Assembly (NCBI GenBank): GCA_903861145.1 | Contig: CAIOTH010000088.1 | Coordinates: forward strand, 1 to 38,902 | Length of the DNA: 38,902 nt | Reading direction: 5' to 3' | From: an uncultured Bacteroidota bacterium | GTDB lineage: Bacteria; Bacteroidota; Bacteroidia; Chitinophagales; LD1 | In this document: in pieces, positions 25,323-34,397 of the stretch | Numbering within the stretch: the first letter of the stretch is position 1 | Layout: the number at the start of each line of letters is the position of its first letter | The notes under the pieces: model-generated | The model's input: only the letters and a program-made list of their open reading frames with translations | Told to the model about the DNA's origin: nothing | The model's database searches: none | Made by a program: the position numbers and the translations under genes

Positions 25323-25571
25323 ATGAACATTTACGTAGCAAACATTAGCTTCCGTGCACGGGAGCAGGATTTAAAAGAATTATTTGAGCAATATGGAGAA
25401 GTATCTTCAGTAAAGATCGTAACAGATCGTGAAACTGGCCGCAGTCGTGGTTTTGGTTTTATCGAAATGACTAACGATTCTGAAGGCAAACAAGCCATTT
25501 CGCAATTGAACGGTGTTGACTTTAACCAAAGAAATCTGGTGGTTAACGAAGCACGACCATCAAAAGGATAA
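25323..25571 (+). CDS. single-RRM RNA-binding protein, first copy
   Basis: The 82-residue protein is one RNA recognition motif: RNP2 IYVANI (3-8) and RNP1 RGFGFIEM (about 41-48), with the aromatic residues that stack on RNA, and the conserved TDRETGRSRG loop before RNP1. Such small RRM proteins occur in Bacteroidota and cyanobacteria (Rbp type) and bind single-stranded RNA; several are cold-induced. The first 12 residues are identical to those of the next gene. Long leader with a possible stem; terminator-like hairpin downstream. Confidence 0.95.
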   Translation: MNIYVANISFRAREQDLKELFEQYGEVSSVKIVTDRETGRSRGFGFIEMTNDSEGKQAISQLNGVDFNQRNLVVNEARPSKG

Positions 25572-25587
25572 TATCCCGTTAACTGTA

Positions 25588-25624
25588 AGCAAAAGCCTCC
25601 TAATTATTGGGAGTTGCTTTTGTT
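25588..25624 (+). terminator. terminator-like hairpin between the two RRM genes
   Basis: AGCAAAAGC-CTCC (25588-25600) pairs with GGAG-TT-GCTTTTGTT (25610-25624) around an A/T-rich loop. The T's are within the 3' arm and only a short run follows, so it may terminate partially and leave some read-through to the second copy. Confidence 0.5.
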
Positions 25625-25676
25625 AGCAGGATGTTTTATTTTTAAACCAGTTTTCTTAATCACTTATTTTTAAACA

Positions 25677-25928
25677 ATGAACATTTACGTAGCAAACATC
25701 AGCTTCCGCGCTAGGGAGCAAGACCTGAAAGAATTATTTCAACAATTCGGAGAAGTAACATCTGCCAAAATTGTAACAGACCGTGAAACAGGCCGTAGCC
25801 GTGGTTTCGGTTTTGTTGAAATGGCAAACGACTCTGAAGGAAAACAAGCAATCGCTCAATTGAACGGTGCAGAGTTTTCTGAAAGAAACCTTGTAGTTAA
25901 CGAAGCAAGGCCATCAGAAAAAAGATAG
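25677..25928 (+). CDS. single-RRM RNA-binding protein, second copy
   Basis: A close paralog of the preceding gene: 83 residues, RNP2 IYVANI, RNP1 RGFGFVEM, the same TDRETGRSRG loop, with most differences conservative and a C-terminal EKR in place of KG. The 25 bases before the ATG (TTAATCA-TTATTTT-AAACA pattern) are shared with the first copy, showing that the duplication included the upstream region. Binding of single-stranded RNA is the expected role; targets are unknown. Confidence 0.95.
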   Translation: MNIYVANISFRAREQDLKELFQQFGEVTSAKIVTDRETGRSRGFGFVEMANDSEGKQAIAQLNGAEFSERNLVVNEARPSEKR

Positions 25929-25955
25929 TATTACCTACCCTCGAAAATTAAAAAC

Positions 25956-25990
25956 AACGCCTTTCTGTAGTGATACCGAGGCGTTTTTTT
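25956..25990. terminator. terminator after the second RRM gene, probably bidirectional
   Basis: AACGCCT (25956-25962) pairs with AGGCGTT (25979-25985), followed by TTTTT. On the minus strand the same stem is followed by GTTTTTAATTTT, so it may also end the convergent TPR protein transcript. Confidence 0.8.
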
Positions 25991-26067
25991 ATGTACCTAT
26001 GGTAATGAATTTACGTTGCCGTTATTAGTAACGAACTTTGCAAAGGCGTCATTAATAGTCGCGATGT

Positions 26068-28407
26068 TTATTTAGTGCTGGCTACAGCGGCTTTATTTTT
26101 CGCAATAACCTCCTTATACAACTCCTCATATCTATCGGCCGAATCTTTCCTTCCCATATTACGATACGAAATAGAAATGTTCATGTATGCCGAAGCGTAT
26201 TTAGGGTTTACAGCTATTAATTGCCTTGAGGCACCAATCGCTTCGTTAAATTGATTATTAAGCCCGTAAGCAACACCCAGGTCTTCATAATACAATTCAG
26301 CTTTAGGGTTCAATTCTATGGCCTGTTTCAAAAAATCAATAGCCATAGGTAGATTGTGTCCTACTTTGCCAAATGCCGTACCAATTAGGTAGAAATCAGC
26401 AGCGTCTTTCTTCTTTACTTCTAGCCCTTTTGCCAACCAATAGTTAACCGAATCGGGCATGTTAAGCTTAGCATAGCTTTGCGCCAGCAAAAACCTAACC
26501 TCCATCGATTCTGGTTTAGCTTCATATGCCTTAAGCAGGTTTTGCTTAGCCTTCAGCGCCTGGTTGCTTTCGTTATAAACTATACCCAGGTTAAAATAAG
26601 CATCGTAATAACCTCCCACCCTATAGGCTCCTGCCTTTTCATAAATCGGAATTACCTCTTCAGGCTTATGGTCACGCTTATACATGGCGTTGCCAAGTAG
26701 CAGCCATGCGTTGGAATGAGTTTTATAAATATTCACCGCCTCGTACAAGTGCGAAATGGATGAATCCAGTAAAAGCTTGCGGATGCTTGAATCTGGTAGG
26801 GCATTAATGGCATTCAGTTCAGCTTCTGTTTTGCTGCCACAACTTAAGTCTTGAATAACCTTCTTAATCATGCCACTATCGCGCATTACCGAAATATTCC
26901 AATCCGCGGCCTTGGTTAAATCGCCACCAACCGAAGTCTGTATTTTAGCCGAATTAGGGCTTTTGGTGCAGTCTCTTCTAAACAAAGTAAAACTGTCCTT
27001 CCAATCAAAATTGCGCGAAAACGTTTTAACGGAGTACAAGGAAAGCACTACTACAAATGCTCCCAAAACCACATTGGGAGATAGTTTAAACTCGTCTTTC
27101 GAGCGAACAAACAAGTATGCCAGCAGGATACAAAAGCCCAGCGAACTCATGTAAATAAAACGCTCGTTCATCAATACACCCACGGTAAACAATACGTTTG
27201 ATGCAATGGAGAAAGTGATGAAGTAAAACAGAATGCCATAAGCTGCCACATCTTTCTTTTTGAATGTTAGCGCCGCGTAAATCAAAAGCAGTGCATTAAT
27301 TACGATGGATAGCACCACCCATATATTATCAAAATCAACGTACGGGATTTGGTTGAAATAATAATCGTGTGTTAGTGGATAAGGAAACAGCAGTAACTTA
27401 AAATAATACAGGAAGGTTAAAACGGTAGTGGCATATCGTTGCCCTGTAGTGGCCAGCAAAAACGGATTATTCAATATTTCGGGCGAGTCCTGGGTTAAAC
27501 CGGCCTGCGTATACTTACCCCTTAAAAGCAGGAAAACTGCTACCGGTATAATATAGGCCCCTATCGTAAATGCATAATCTTTAGCCTTGGCTTTGGTAAA
27601 GAAAAAATAAGTGAGCGGAATAACCGCCATAAAAGTCAACGAGTTTTCTTTTGAAAGCAACGCAAGGAAAAAAATAAGGGTACCCCAAACCAGGTGCACA
27701 ATGTTTTGGGTTTTTACATACTTAAGCGCGGCATACAGCGCTAGTAATGAAAACAACATACACATTACCTCATCGCGCCCCTTAATATTAGCAACCGCTT
27801 CGGTATGTAAAGGATGCGCTGCATAAAGCAACGTTGCGAAGAAGGGAACTCCTAACGCTCCAATAGGCGTAATAATTGAATATTTAGCAGGCACCAGTTT
27901 TAACAATATATTGAAGAGTAACATGCACGTTAACCCAAACAGAAAAACGTTAATGCCGTGGCTAAGCATGGGTATCATGTATGGGTCGCTTTCGCTACCC
28001 ATTATTACGTTCTTGTCCGTAATCTCTTCACGCTTATCGCCGCGCATTCTTCGGGTAAGCTCATACTCTACGGTTAAGCTGGCCATACTTAAGGGGCGGT
28101 AACGGCCACCGCTTACTAAGCGGGCGCCACGCTCACCAAAAAAGCCTTCAAACATGTCATGCGTAAAGTGCTCCTTAATTCCACCAAAACCTTTTTTGGT
28201 GAATCTATTATCCGTAACCACAATGGTATCATCAATGGCATAATTATTCCAAAGCGTGTTTGAATAAAGCATGCACGAAAACAGGAAGATGAAAGCATAT
28301 AACGACCAACCCGGTAGCTGAAACATGATTTTCTTTTCGGCCTGGGGCGCTGGTGCCTCAACCGCCTGCGGGCCTGATGATTTTGATTTTGATTGCTGTT
28401 TTGCCAC
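26068..28407 (-). CDS. TMTC-like GT-C membrane protein with C-terminal TPRs
   Basis: The 779-residue protein has a polar Gln/Ser/Ala N-terminus, about eleven TM helices (33 to about 460), then a TPR region to the end (about 535-770, some six repeats). The membrane part follows the eukaryotic TMTC O-mannosyltransferases: an acidic pair D59-D60 after TM1 (NYAIDDTIV), the motif HPLHTEAVANIKGRDEV after a later helix, and a DUF1736-like MNERFIYMSSLGFC near the end of the bundle. GT-C enzymes of this kind transfer sugars from a polyprenyl-phosphate donor, with TPRs engaging the acceptor. A glycosyltransferase role in protein O-glycosylation is inference. Third gene of the dprA unit. Confidence 0.8.
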   Translation of the reverse strand: MAKQQSKSKSSGPQAVEAPAPQAEKKIMFQLPGWSLYAFIFLFSCMLYSNTLWNNYAIDDTIVVTDNRFTKKGFGGIKEHFTHDMFEGFFGERGARLVSGGRYRPLSMASLTVEYELTRRMRGDKREEITDKNVIMGSESDPYMIPMLSHGINVFLFGLTCMLLFNILLKLVPAKYSIITPIGALGVPFFATLLYAAHPLHTEAVANIKGRDEVMCMLFSLLALYAALKYVKTQNIVHLVWGTLIFFLALLSKENSLTFMAVIPLTYFFFTKAKAKDYAFTIGAYIIPVAVFLLLRGKYTQAGLTQDSPEILNNPFLLATTGQRYATTVLTFLYYFKLLLFPYPLTHDYYFNQIPYVDFDNIWVVLSIVINALLLIYAALTFKKKDVAAYGILFYFITFSIASNVLFTVGVLMNERFIYMSSLGFCILLAYLFVRSKDEFKLSPNVVLGAFVVVLSLYSVKTFSRNFDWKDSFTLFRRDCTKSPNSAKIQTSVGGDLTKAADWNISVMRDSGMIKKVIQDLSCGSKTEAELNAINALPDSSIRKLLLDSSISHLYEAVNIYKTHSNAWLLLGNAMYKRDHKPEEVIPIYEKAGAYRVGGYYDAYFNLGIVYNESNQALKAKQNLLKAYEAKPESMEVRFLLAQSYAKLNMPDSVNYWLAKGLEVKKKDAADFYLIGTAFGKVGHNLPMAIDFLKQAIELNPKAELYYEDLGVAYGLNNQFNEAIGASRQLIAVNPKYASAYMNISISYRNMGRKDSADRYEELYKEVIAKNKAAVASTK

Positions 28408-28447
28408 TGTTCAATAAATTTTACGCGCCAAATTAAAAAAACGCGCT

Positions 28448-29017
28448 CTAAGTGCGCAACTTCTTAATTAAAGATGCTAACGCCATAACAATAATTGAGG
28501 GTATCCAAACCCAAATAAATTCATTTTGTAAAACCTGCCAGCCCCGCTCACTAAAAAAGCGCGTAATACTTATAGGCGATACAAGTATAGGCCTGAACGG
28601 GAAGAAATACCGGGCATCGTAAAAAGGGGCAAAAAAAGCAACCCCGCGTACCTTAGGGCCACCTCCGGTCATAGCATCAAGCATACCGTGGCTGGCTGTG
28701 GCCGCAAAAAACACCAGGAACAGAAAAAGCCAACCCCGGCTAAACATTTTTTGCTCCCTATAAAAAAAGTAAACCACAACTACTGAAAGCAGCGCGGCAA
28801 AAAACAACGAATGCGTAATCCCTCTATGTCCCCAAACCGAGTCGTAAGACACCCCCATCCAAAACCCAATGGCATCAATATCGGGTATGGCACCGCAAAA
28901 GGCTAATAACCACCAAAACCTGGTATCAACCTTAGCAAGCTCGCCCGGCCAACCAACAGCCCTCGAAATTTTCCCTATCGCTACCGCAGCTATTGCATGC
29001 GAAAATGCCGATGCCAT
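28448..29017 (-). CDS. YdjM-type membrane-bound metal-dependent hydrolase family protein
   Basis: The 189-residue protein has four to five TM helices with the family's metal-site residues: His7 at the start, PDIDAI (Asp46, Asp48), WGHRGITHS (His64, His69), and TASHGMLDA (His110, Asp114). Members of the YdjM/DUF457 family resemble phospholipase-like hydrolases of the inner membrane, but substrates are not established. The gene begins 2 bases after the dprA stop codon, so both are co-transcribed. Confidence 0.85.
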   Translation of the reverse strand: MASAFSHAIAAVAIGKISRAVGWPGELAKVDTRFWWLLAFCGAIPDIDAIGFWMGVSYDSVWGHRGITHSLFFAALLSVVVVYFFYREQKMFSRGWLFLFLVFFAATASHGMLDAMTGGGPKVRGVAFFAPFYDARYFFPFRPILVSPISITRFFSERGWQVLQNEFIWVWIPSIIVMALASLIKKLRT

Positions 29018-29019
29018 GG

Positions 29020-30138
29020 TTAAATTAGTTTATAACGTTTACCGGGTAAAGAAACAATTATTCCGTTCATTTCCATTTCAAGTAAAGTACCTGCCAGTGC
29101 GCTGCTGTTCATGGCGCTAAGGGCAACCAGTTTATCAATTTCTAATTCCGGCTTTTCGCTTAGTAAGGTATAAATTTTCTGCTCATCCTCGGTTAGGGCA
29201 AAGGTGAGTTGGCGCTGTTGTTTTTGGCTTTTAGCAGCATCTCCCGCTTTACTCCAATGCATCGCTTCCAAAAAATCATGGGCATTTTCAATCAGGCCGG
29301 CCTTAAACGTTTTAATCAAAAAATTGCAACCACAACTGGTCTTATCAATTGTTCTTCCGGGGTAAGCAAAAACATCTTTGTTATATGAGTTAGCAATGTT
29401 AGCCGTTAGCACCGCCCCACCCTTGGTTGGCGACTCCATTACAATAACCGCATCACTAATACCGGCAACAATCCGGTTCCGCTCCGGGAAATTATGCAAC
29501 CGCATTTCATCCACCGATTTGTACTCTGTAAGTAGGCCACCCTGGGTAACCATTTTCTTTGCCACAGCCGTGTGCTGTGATGGATAGATAGTATTTAACC
29601 CATGGCCCAAAACCCCAATCGTTTTTAAATTGTTTTCAAGCGCGGCATTATGCGCAGCAACATCAATACCATAAGCAAGACCGCTAACTACCACAACGTC
29701 ATGTGCTGCAAGTTCTGAAACCAGTTTGCGCGTTGCTTCTTTACCATATTCGGTGGCCTTACGCGTGCCAACAATAGCTACCATTCGTTCAGCATTCAAA
29801 TCTGCATTGCCTTTGTAAAAAAGAAGCAGCGGGCTGTCCGCAAGCTGTTTTAACCTGCGTGGATATTCCTCATCCGTAAAAAAAAGCGGGGTTATTTTAA
29901 AGTCTTCTATAAACTTCAATTCTTTCTCGGCGTCCGTAAGCACATCTGCTTTTGCAATCGCTTCGGCACGTTCTTCACCAATAGCCGGTATTTTTAACAG
30001 CTTTGCTTTCGACGTTTTAAAAACGGCCTCGGGGCTGCCGCAATAGGCCAAAAGGTTTTTAGCCAATATACTGCCCACTCCGGGCAGCATGGTCAGGCCA
30101 ATTTGATAAAGAAGTTGTGAAGAATTCGCTTTCGACAA
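29020..30138 (-). CDS. dprA: DNA-processing protein DprA
   Basis: DprA loads RecA on incoming single-stranded DNA during natural transformation. The 372 residues contain an N-terminal HhH/SAM-like region (about 8-65), the Rossmann core with AIVGTRKATEYG (121-132) and SGLAYGIDVAAH (152-163), HNFPERNRIVAG, and a C-terminal winged-helix domain (about 305-372). The start is a TTG at 30138: no ATG precedes it in frame, and the next ATG (residue 17) would cut into the conserved QLLYQIGLTMLPGVG segment. First gene of the unit with the YdjM-type gene. Divergent from the M1 peptidase gene. Confidence 0.95.
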   Translation of the reverse strand: MSKANSSQLLYQIGLTMLPGVGSILAKNLLAYCGSPEAVFKTSKAKLLKIPAIGEERAEAIAKADVLTDAEKELKFIEDFKITPLFFTDEEYPRRLKQLADSPLLLFYKGNADLNAERMVAIVGTRKATEYGKEATRKLVSELAAHDVVVVSGLAYGIDVAAHNAALENNLKTIGVLGHGLNTIYPSQHTAVAKKMVTQGGLLTEYKSVDEMRLHNFPERNRIVAGISDAVIVMESPTKGGAVLTANIANSYNKDVFAYPGRTIDKTSCGCNFLIKTFKAGLIENAHDFLEAMHWSKAGDAAKSQKQQRQLTFALTEDEQKIYTLLSEKPELEIDKLVALSAMNSSALAGTLLEMEMNGIIVSLPGKRYKLI

Positions 30139-30197
30139 AAGATGTTTATTTTGAGGCTGTCAAATTTATAAAAGCATCATAATTATTTTAGTTGTTT

Positions 30198-33100
30198 ATG
30201 CCAAAATCGCTCATTCTTTTCACTTTTATCTTTGCGCTTTTTCATAACCTTAATGCACAATATAACGATATAGGCCCTGAGAATAATTTTCAGAGCCGAA
30301 AGAACCCCTACTATTGGAAAAACCGCCGCCCATTCCCCGGCTACTGGCAGCAGGATGTTCATTACAACATAAAGGCAGCTATTGACGAAACCACAGATAT
30401 AATAACAGGTGAGGAGCATTTAACTTACACCAACAATTCGCCCGATACCCTATACTTCGTTTATTTCAACTTGTATCAAAATGCTTTCCAACCCGGTTCA
30501 TACCTCGATAATCTCCAAAAAAATAATGGGGTAACACCTGTTTACGGTAAATACGAACGCACCAAACTCGGGACCGTAATTGACGAGGTAAAAGCCGGCG
30601 AAGTGAATCTGAAAATACAGTTGGATAACACTGTTATAAAAGTATGGCTCGACAAGCCCTTATCACCCAAAGCCATGAGAAAATTCGACCTTAAGTTCCG
30701 AACCTTTTATGATTCTGGCAATACACGCCGCCGAATGAAAAAGTATAAGGTGTCAGGGTTTACTCATTATAACGGTTGCCAATGGTACCCCAAAATTTGT
30801 GTGTACGATCGCAAAAGCGGTTGGAACACCGACCAGCATTTAAACCGCGAGTTTTACGGTGACTTCGGTGCCTTTGATGTTGAGCTAACTTTTGCTTCTA
30901 ACTACATAGTTGAAGCCACCGGTGCTTTGCAGAATGAAAGTGAGGTGTTGCCCGATACTTTGAAGAAGAAGCTTGATATCTACAACTTCGCCAATAAGAA
31001 ATGGGATTCAAAACCTGGCATTGTTACCAAGTATAAAAAGGGAATAACCAAAACCTGGAAATATCACGCCGAGAACGTGCATGATTTTGCCTTTACCGCC
31101 GACCCATCATACCGCATACACGATACTATTATTTACCCCGGAAGGAAGAATGGCGAAGGGGTCAGATGTGTAGCTATTGTGCAGGAAGGGCACGCCTCAG
31201 GTTGGCAAAATGCAGCTGATTATTTATCAAAAATCATTACCGTTTTTAGCCGCGATATAGGCGTGTTTGAATACCCTAAAATTGTGGTGGCCGATGCAGC
31301 CGATGGTATGGAATACCCCATGCTTACGCTGGATGGAGGCAGAGACAAAGAATACCGCGGTTTGTTTGTCCATGAAATTGGCCATAACTGGTTTTATGGT
31401 ATGTTAGGTAACAACGAAACCTACCGCGCTATGATGGATGAGGGCTTCACACAATTTCTTACCGCATGGGGTTTAGAAGCTATTGACGGTAAAAATCTTC
31501 CTGCCGATTCAATTAGTGTAAAGCATTGGTACCTTAGAAAGTTTACCGAACCTATTAATGTACGCGACCGTGAATTTAATATCGGTTACCAGCGCGGAGC
31601 AATTCAGTACGAGGACGAGCCATTGAATACGCATTCCGACGCATTTAACGGCGCATTGGGCCAGGGTGGTGGTTACGGAAATGTATATTTCAAAACCGCA
31701 ACCATGTTGTATAACCTGCAATATGTTTTAGGCGATTCGTTGTTTAGCGCGGCTATGAAGCATTATGTGGCCCAATGGAAATTTGCTCATCCCTATCCCG
31801 AAGATTTTCGCAATTCTGTTATTCAATTTACCCATGTTGATTTAAACTGGTTTTTCGATCAATGGATTGAAACCATTAAAAACATCGACTACAAAATTGG
31901 CTGCGTTAAAAAGGGCCGCTTAAAAAATGAATATATTATCAAATTAAAACGCAAAGGCCGCATGCAAATGCCTATTGATTTGCGGGTAATCAGTAAAAAG
32001 GATTCGGTATACGATTATTACATACCAAACACATGGTTCGAAAAGAAACCTGATAGCGCACAATCAGCACCTGGCGTAACAACCTTACCTAAATGGTATG
32101 GCTGGGATAAACTGCAACCAACGTACGATGCCATTGTAACCGTACCAGGCGGAATAAAGAATATCATTATTGATCCCAGCCAAAGAATGGCCGATATTAA
32201 TATGCTTGATAACCGCAAAAAAGGCAATGTTGAGTTTAGGTTCGATTCGCATATTTACCCTTATCCTTCCTGGGAGAAATACCGCATATACATGCGCCCC
32301 GATATTTGGTGGAATGCTTACGATGGTTTAAAAGTAGGCTTTAACCTGAACGGCAATTACATGAACATTAAGCAAAATTTTTCTTTCACCGCTTGGGTAA
32401 ATACCCATTTATTACAAGGAGGAGAAAGATATGGTTTTGATGCAACTGCTAAAAAGCAAGCAGGTTGGTTCAGTTATAAATTTGATTACAGCACTGCGTT
32501 TGATAAGGTGATGAGGAAAACCACTTTCTATTTCCACAGCCAGTGGTTAGATGGCTTAGAGCTTTACAAAATTGGCTTAACAAAACAGTTCCCCAAAAAC
32601 TTCTCGGGCGATATCAATATCAAAGGCTTCACCCGAAATAAAGAAGATTGGAGAAATTACTTACTATACCCCGACGAGTGGGATGCCATTTGGACAAGCA
32701 ATAACAAGTTCAATGTCTCGCTTAATTTATCAGGCACATTTAGCTATGCTAAGGATAAGTATAATGGGTTTGTAACAGCACACCTGCGTTCAGGTGCGCT
32801 TACCTCTGCCTTTAATTATAATTACCTCGAGGTTACTTCGGTAACCAAAGCTGCTGCCTGGAAATTTGATTTCCGCACCCGCGTTTATGGACGTTATGGA
32901 ACCGGCACCAATGTGCCCAGCGAAAGCGCCTTATATTTTGCCGGCGGCAATCCAGAGGACATGATGGATAGCAAATACTATCGGGCTGCCGGTTTTGTGC
33001 CTCAAAGCTGGGCCGGGCAGTATGGAGATGATGTTAATCACCTGCAGTTTGGCGGCGGCTTAAACATGCGCGGTTATGCCGGCTACCAAATGGCTGAATT

Positions 33101-33473
33101 GGATAAGCATGGTGTAATAATGCTTACTTACAAAGGCCCTTCAGGAATATCATTGAGCGAGGAACTTGATTTTAACCGTATTGTCACGGTAAAAAACCAA
33201 TGGCTGCGCGAGCACTTTACACTTAACACCTACCTGTTTGGCGATGCTGGCAGCATTGGCTACATCAATAGTGCCAATGTGCAACAGCTTTCCGTCGTAC
33301 GTTTCGATGCCGGTGCGGGGCTTGCATTCACTGTTAAAAAATGGGGGCCCTTGCAGGGTATAAAGCCATTAACCTTTAGATTTGATGTGCCGTTCTTCCT
33401 AAGCAATACCCCTTACGTCGATCAGGACCATTTTAAGTTTAGATGGGTAGTGGGCATTGGTAGAACTTTTTAA
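30198..33473 (+). CDS. exported M1-family metallopeptidase fused to a beta-barrel-like domain
   Basis: The 1091-residue protein has a signal peptide (cleavage after NA, about residue 20). The N-terminal beta domain and an M1 gluzincin catalytic domain follow: the exopeptidase motif is GMEYP (370-374), the zinc site HEIGH (392-396) with Glu415 in MMDEGF, an HExxH-x18-E spacing. After about residue 670 comes some 420 residues of alternating amphipathic strands with many Trp and Tyr, ending FRWVVGIGRTF. A terminal Phe after alternating hydrophobic residues is the signal for outer-membrane barrel assembly. It may be an aminopeptidase anchored in the outer membrane. The ATG at 30198 is chosen over a TTG two codons earlier. 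Confidence 0.88.
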   Translation: MPKSLILFTFIFALFHNLNAQYNDIGPENNFQSRKNPYYWKNRRPFPGYWQQDVHYNIKAAIDETTDIITGEEHLTYTNNSPDTLYFVYFNLYQNAFQPGSYLDNLQKNNGVTPVYGKYERTKLGTVIDEVKAGEVNLKIQLDNTVIKVWLDKPLSPKAMRKFDLKFRTFYDSGNTRRRMKKYKVSGFTHYNGCQWYPKICVYDRKSGWNTDQHLNREFYGDFGAFDVELTFASNYIVEATGALQNESEVLPDTLKKKLDIYNFANKKWDSKPGIVTKYKKGITKTWKYHAENVHDFAFTADPSYRIHDTIIYPGRKNGEGVRCVAIVQEGHASGWQNAADYLSKIITVFSRDIGVFEYPKIVVADAADGMEYPMLTLDGGRDKEYRGLFVHEIGHNWFYGMLGNNETYRAMMDEGFTQFLTAWGLEAIDGKNLPADSISVKHWYLRKFTEPINVRDREFNIGYQRGAIQYEDEPLNTHSDAFNGALGQGGGYGNVYFKTATMLYNLQYVLGDSLFSAAMKHYVAQWKFAHPYPEDFRNSVIQFTHVDLNWFFDQWIETIKNIDYKIGCVKKGRLKNEYIIKLKRKGRMQMPIDLRVISKKDSVYDYYIPNTWFEKKPDSAQSAPGVTTLPKWYGWDKLQPTYDAIVTVPGGIKNIIIDPSQRMADINMLDNRKKGNVEFRFDSHIYPYPSWEKYRIYMRPDIWWNAYDGLKVGFNLNGNYMNIKQNFSFTAWVNTHLLQGGERYGFDATAKKQAGWFSYKFDYSTAFDKVMRKTTFYFHSQWLDGLELYKIGLTKQFPKNFSGDINIKGFTRNKEDWRNYLLYPDEWDAIWTSNNKFNVSLNLSGTFSYAKDKYNGFVTAHLRSGALTSAFNYNYLEVTSVTKAAAWKFDFRTRVYGRYGTGTNVPSESALYFAGGNPEDMMDSKYYRAAGFVPQSWAGQYGDDVNHLQFGGGLNMRGYAGYQMAELDKHGVIMLTYKGPSGISLSEELDFNRIVTVKNQWLREHFTLNTYLFGDAGSIGYINSANVQQLSVVRFDAGAGLAFTVKKWGPLQGIKPLTFRFDVPFFLSNTPYVDQDHFKFRWVVGIGRTF

Positions 33474-33497
33474 TTCATTGCACATAAATTTAAAACC

Positions 33498-33941
33498 ATG
33501 AACAACAAATATTTAACCTTCGCTTTTGCCTTCTGTTTATTGCTGGCTTCTTGCAATAGCAATTCAAAAAAGAAGGTTGACGATGCCGGTGAAGAATTGG
33601 AAACCGCCGGCCACGATTTAAAAGACGCTGTTATTGAAGCCACAAAAGATGAGACCGAAGACTGGCAAAAGTTTAAAGCCGAGGCTGAACAAAAAATTAG
33701 CGCCAATCAAAAGCAGATTGATGATTTAAAAGTCCGCCTGGTAAAGGCAAGCAAAGAGCTAAAGACAAAATACCAGCAAAAGGTAAATGACCTTGAGCAA
33801 AAAAATGCTGACCTTAAAAAGCAATTAGAAGACTACAAAGGCGAAGGCGAACAGGCCTGGCAAAAATTTAAAACCGATTTTGACGCCAAAATGAATCAAC
33901 TCAAAACTGCGATTGATGATTCAACCTATCATGATTTTTAA
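33498..33941 (+). CDS. coiled-coil lipoprotein of unknown function
   Basis: The 147-residue precursor has a lipoprotein signal (LLLASC, lipidated Cys19). The mature part is highly charged and predicted all-helical, with heptad patterns from about residue 60 to 115 (KISANQKQIDDLKVRLVKAS, KKQLEDYKGE). Repeated WQKFK segments (57-61, 121-125) suggest an internal duplication. It resembles small envelope coiled-coil lipoproteins but no family is assigned. It starts 24 bases after the M1 peptidase stop and may be co-transcribed. Confidence 0.8.
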   Translation: MNNKYLTFAFAFCLLLASCNSNSKKKVDDAGEELETAGHDLKDAVIEATKDETEDWQKFKAEAEQKISANQKQIDDLKVRLVKASKELKTKYQQKVNDLEQKNADLKKQLEDYKGEGEQAWQKFKTDFDAKMNQLKTAIDDSTYHDF

Positions 33942-33999
33942 AGACGGACCAAAGTAAATGCGTCATTGCTGCAGAAGGCTTTGCGAAAAACATAAAATT

Positions 34000-34392
34000 T
34001 TACTTCTTTTTACTCTTAAATGCAGATGTTTTCAATTTTATATCCTTGGACTTACTCTGAAGTTGCTGTCTTTTATTGAAGGCAACACATATTGAAACAA
34101 CGAATAAAAAAGTGAAAATAATTGTGGAATAAAAGAAAGATTGAGATTTTGCTGGATCCGAATTGGTGCAGTACGCTACTAAAAATCCTAAAAAAGCGTT
34201 GGAGAGAATTGATGAAATAAAAAGCCAAACCTCATAATCTGAAAGTGTAGATGCATTAACCATTTTTATTTGAACAGTTTCAGGTATTGATACAGTAATA
34301 TTAAAAGTATCATCTATTGGATCTTCACCCAATTCTGAGTTTTTGTAATCCTCAGCTTCAACCTGCTCAACTTTATCCTTGTCGGCGCTCAT
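34000..34392 (-). CDS. two-TM membrane protein paired with a SinR-like protein
   Basis: I do not recognise this 130-residue protein. A polar acidic N-terminus (about 1-30) is followed by a short strand-like part (TFNITVSIPETVQIKMV), two TM helices (about 54-74 and 85-105), and a very basic tail ending KSKKK. It begins 5 bases after the stop of the SinR-like gene, so the two form one transcript. The two-TM plus small soluble domain layout is similar to effectors in some defence systems, but no diagnostic motif is present; function is open. Confidence 0.6.
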   Translation of the reverse strand: MSADKDKVEQVEAEDYKNSELGEDPIDDTFNITVSIPETVQIKMVNASTLSDYEVWLFISSILSNAFLGFLVAYCTNSDPAKSQSFFYSTIIFTFLFVVSICVAFNKRQQLQSKSKDIKLKTSAFKSKKK

Positions 34393-34397
34393 TTCAA

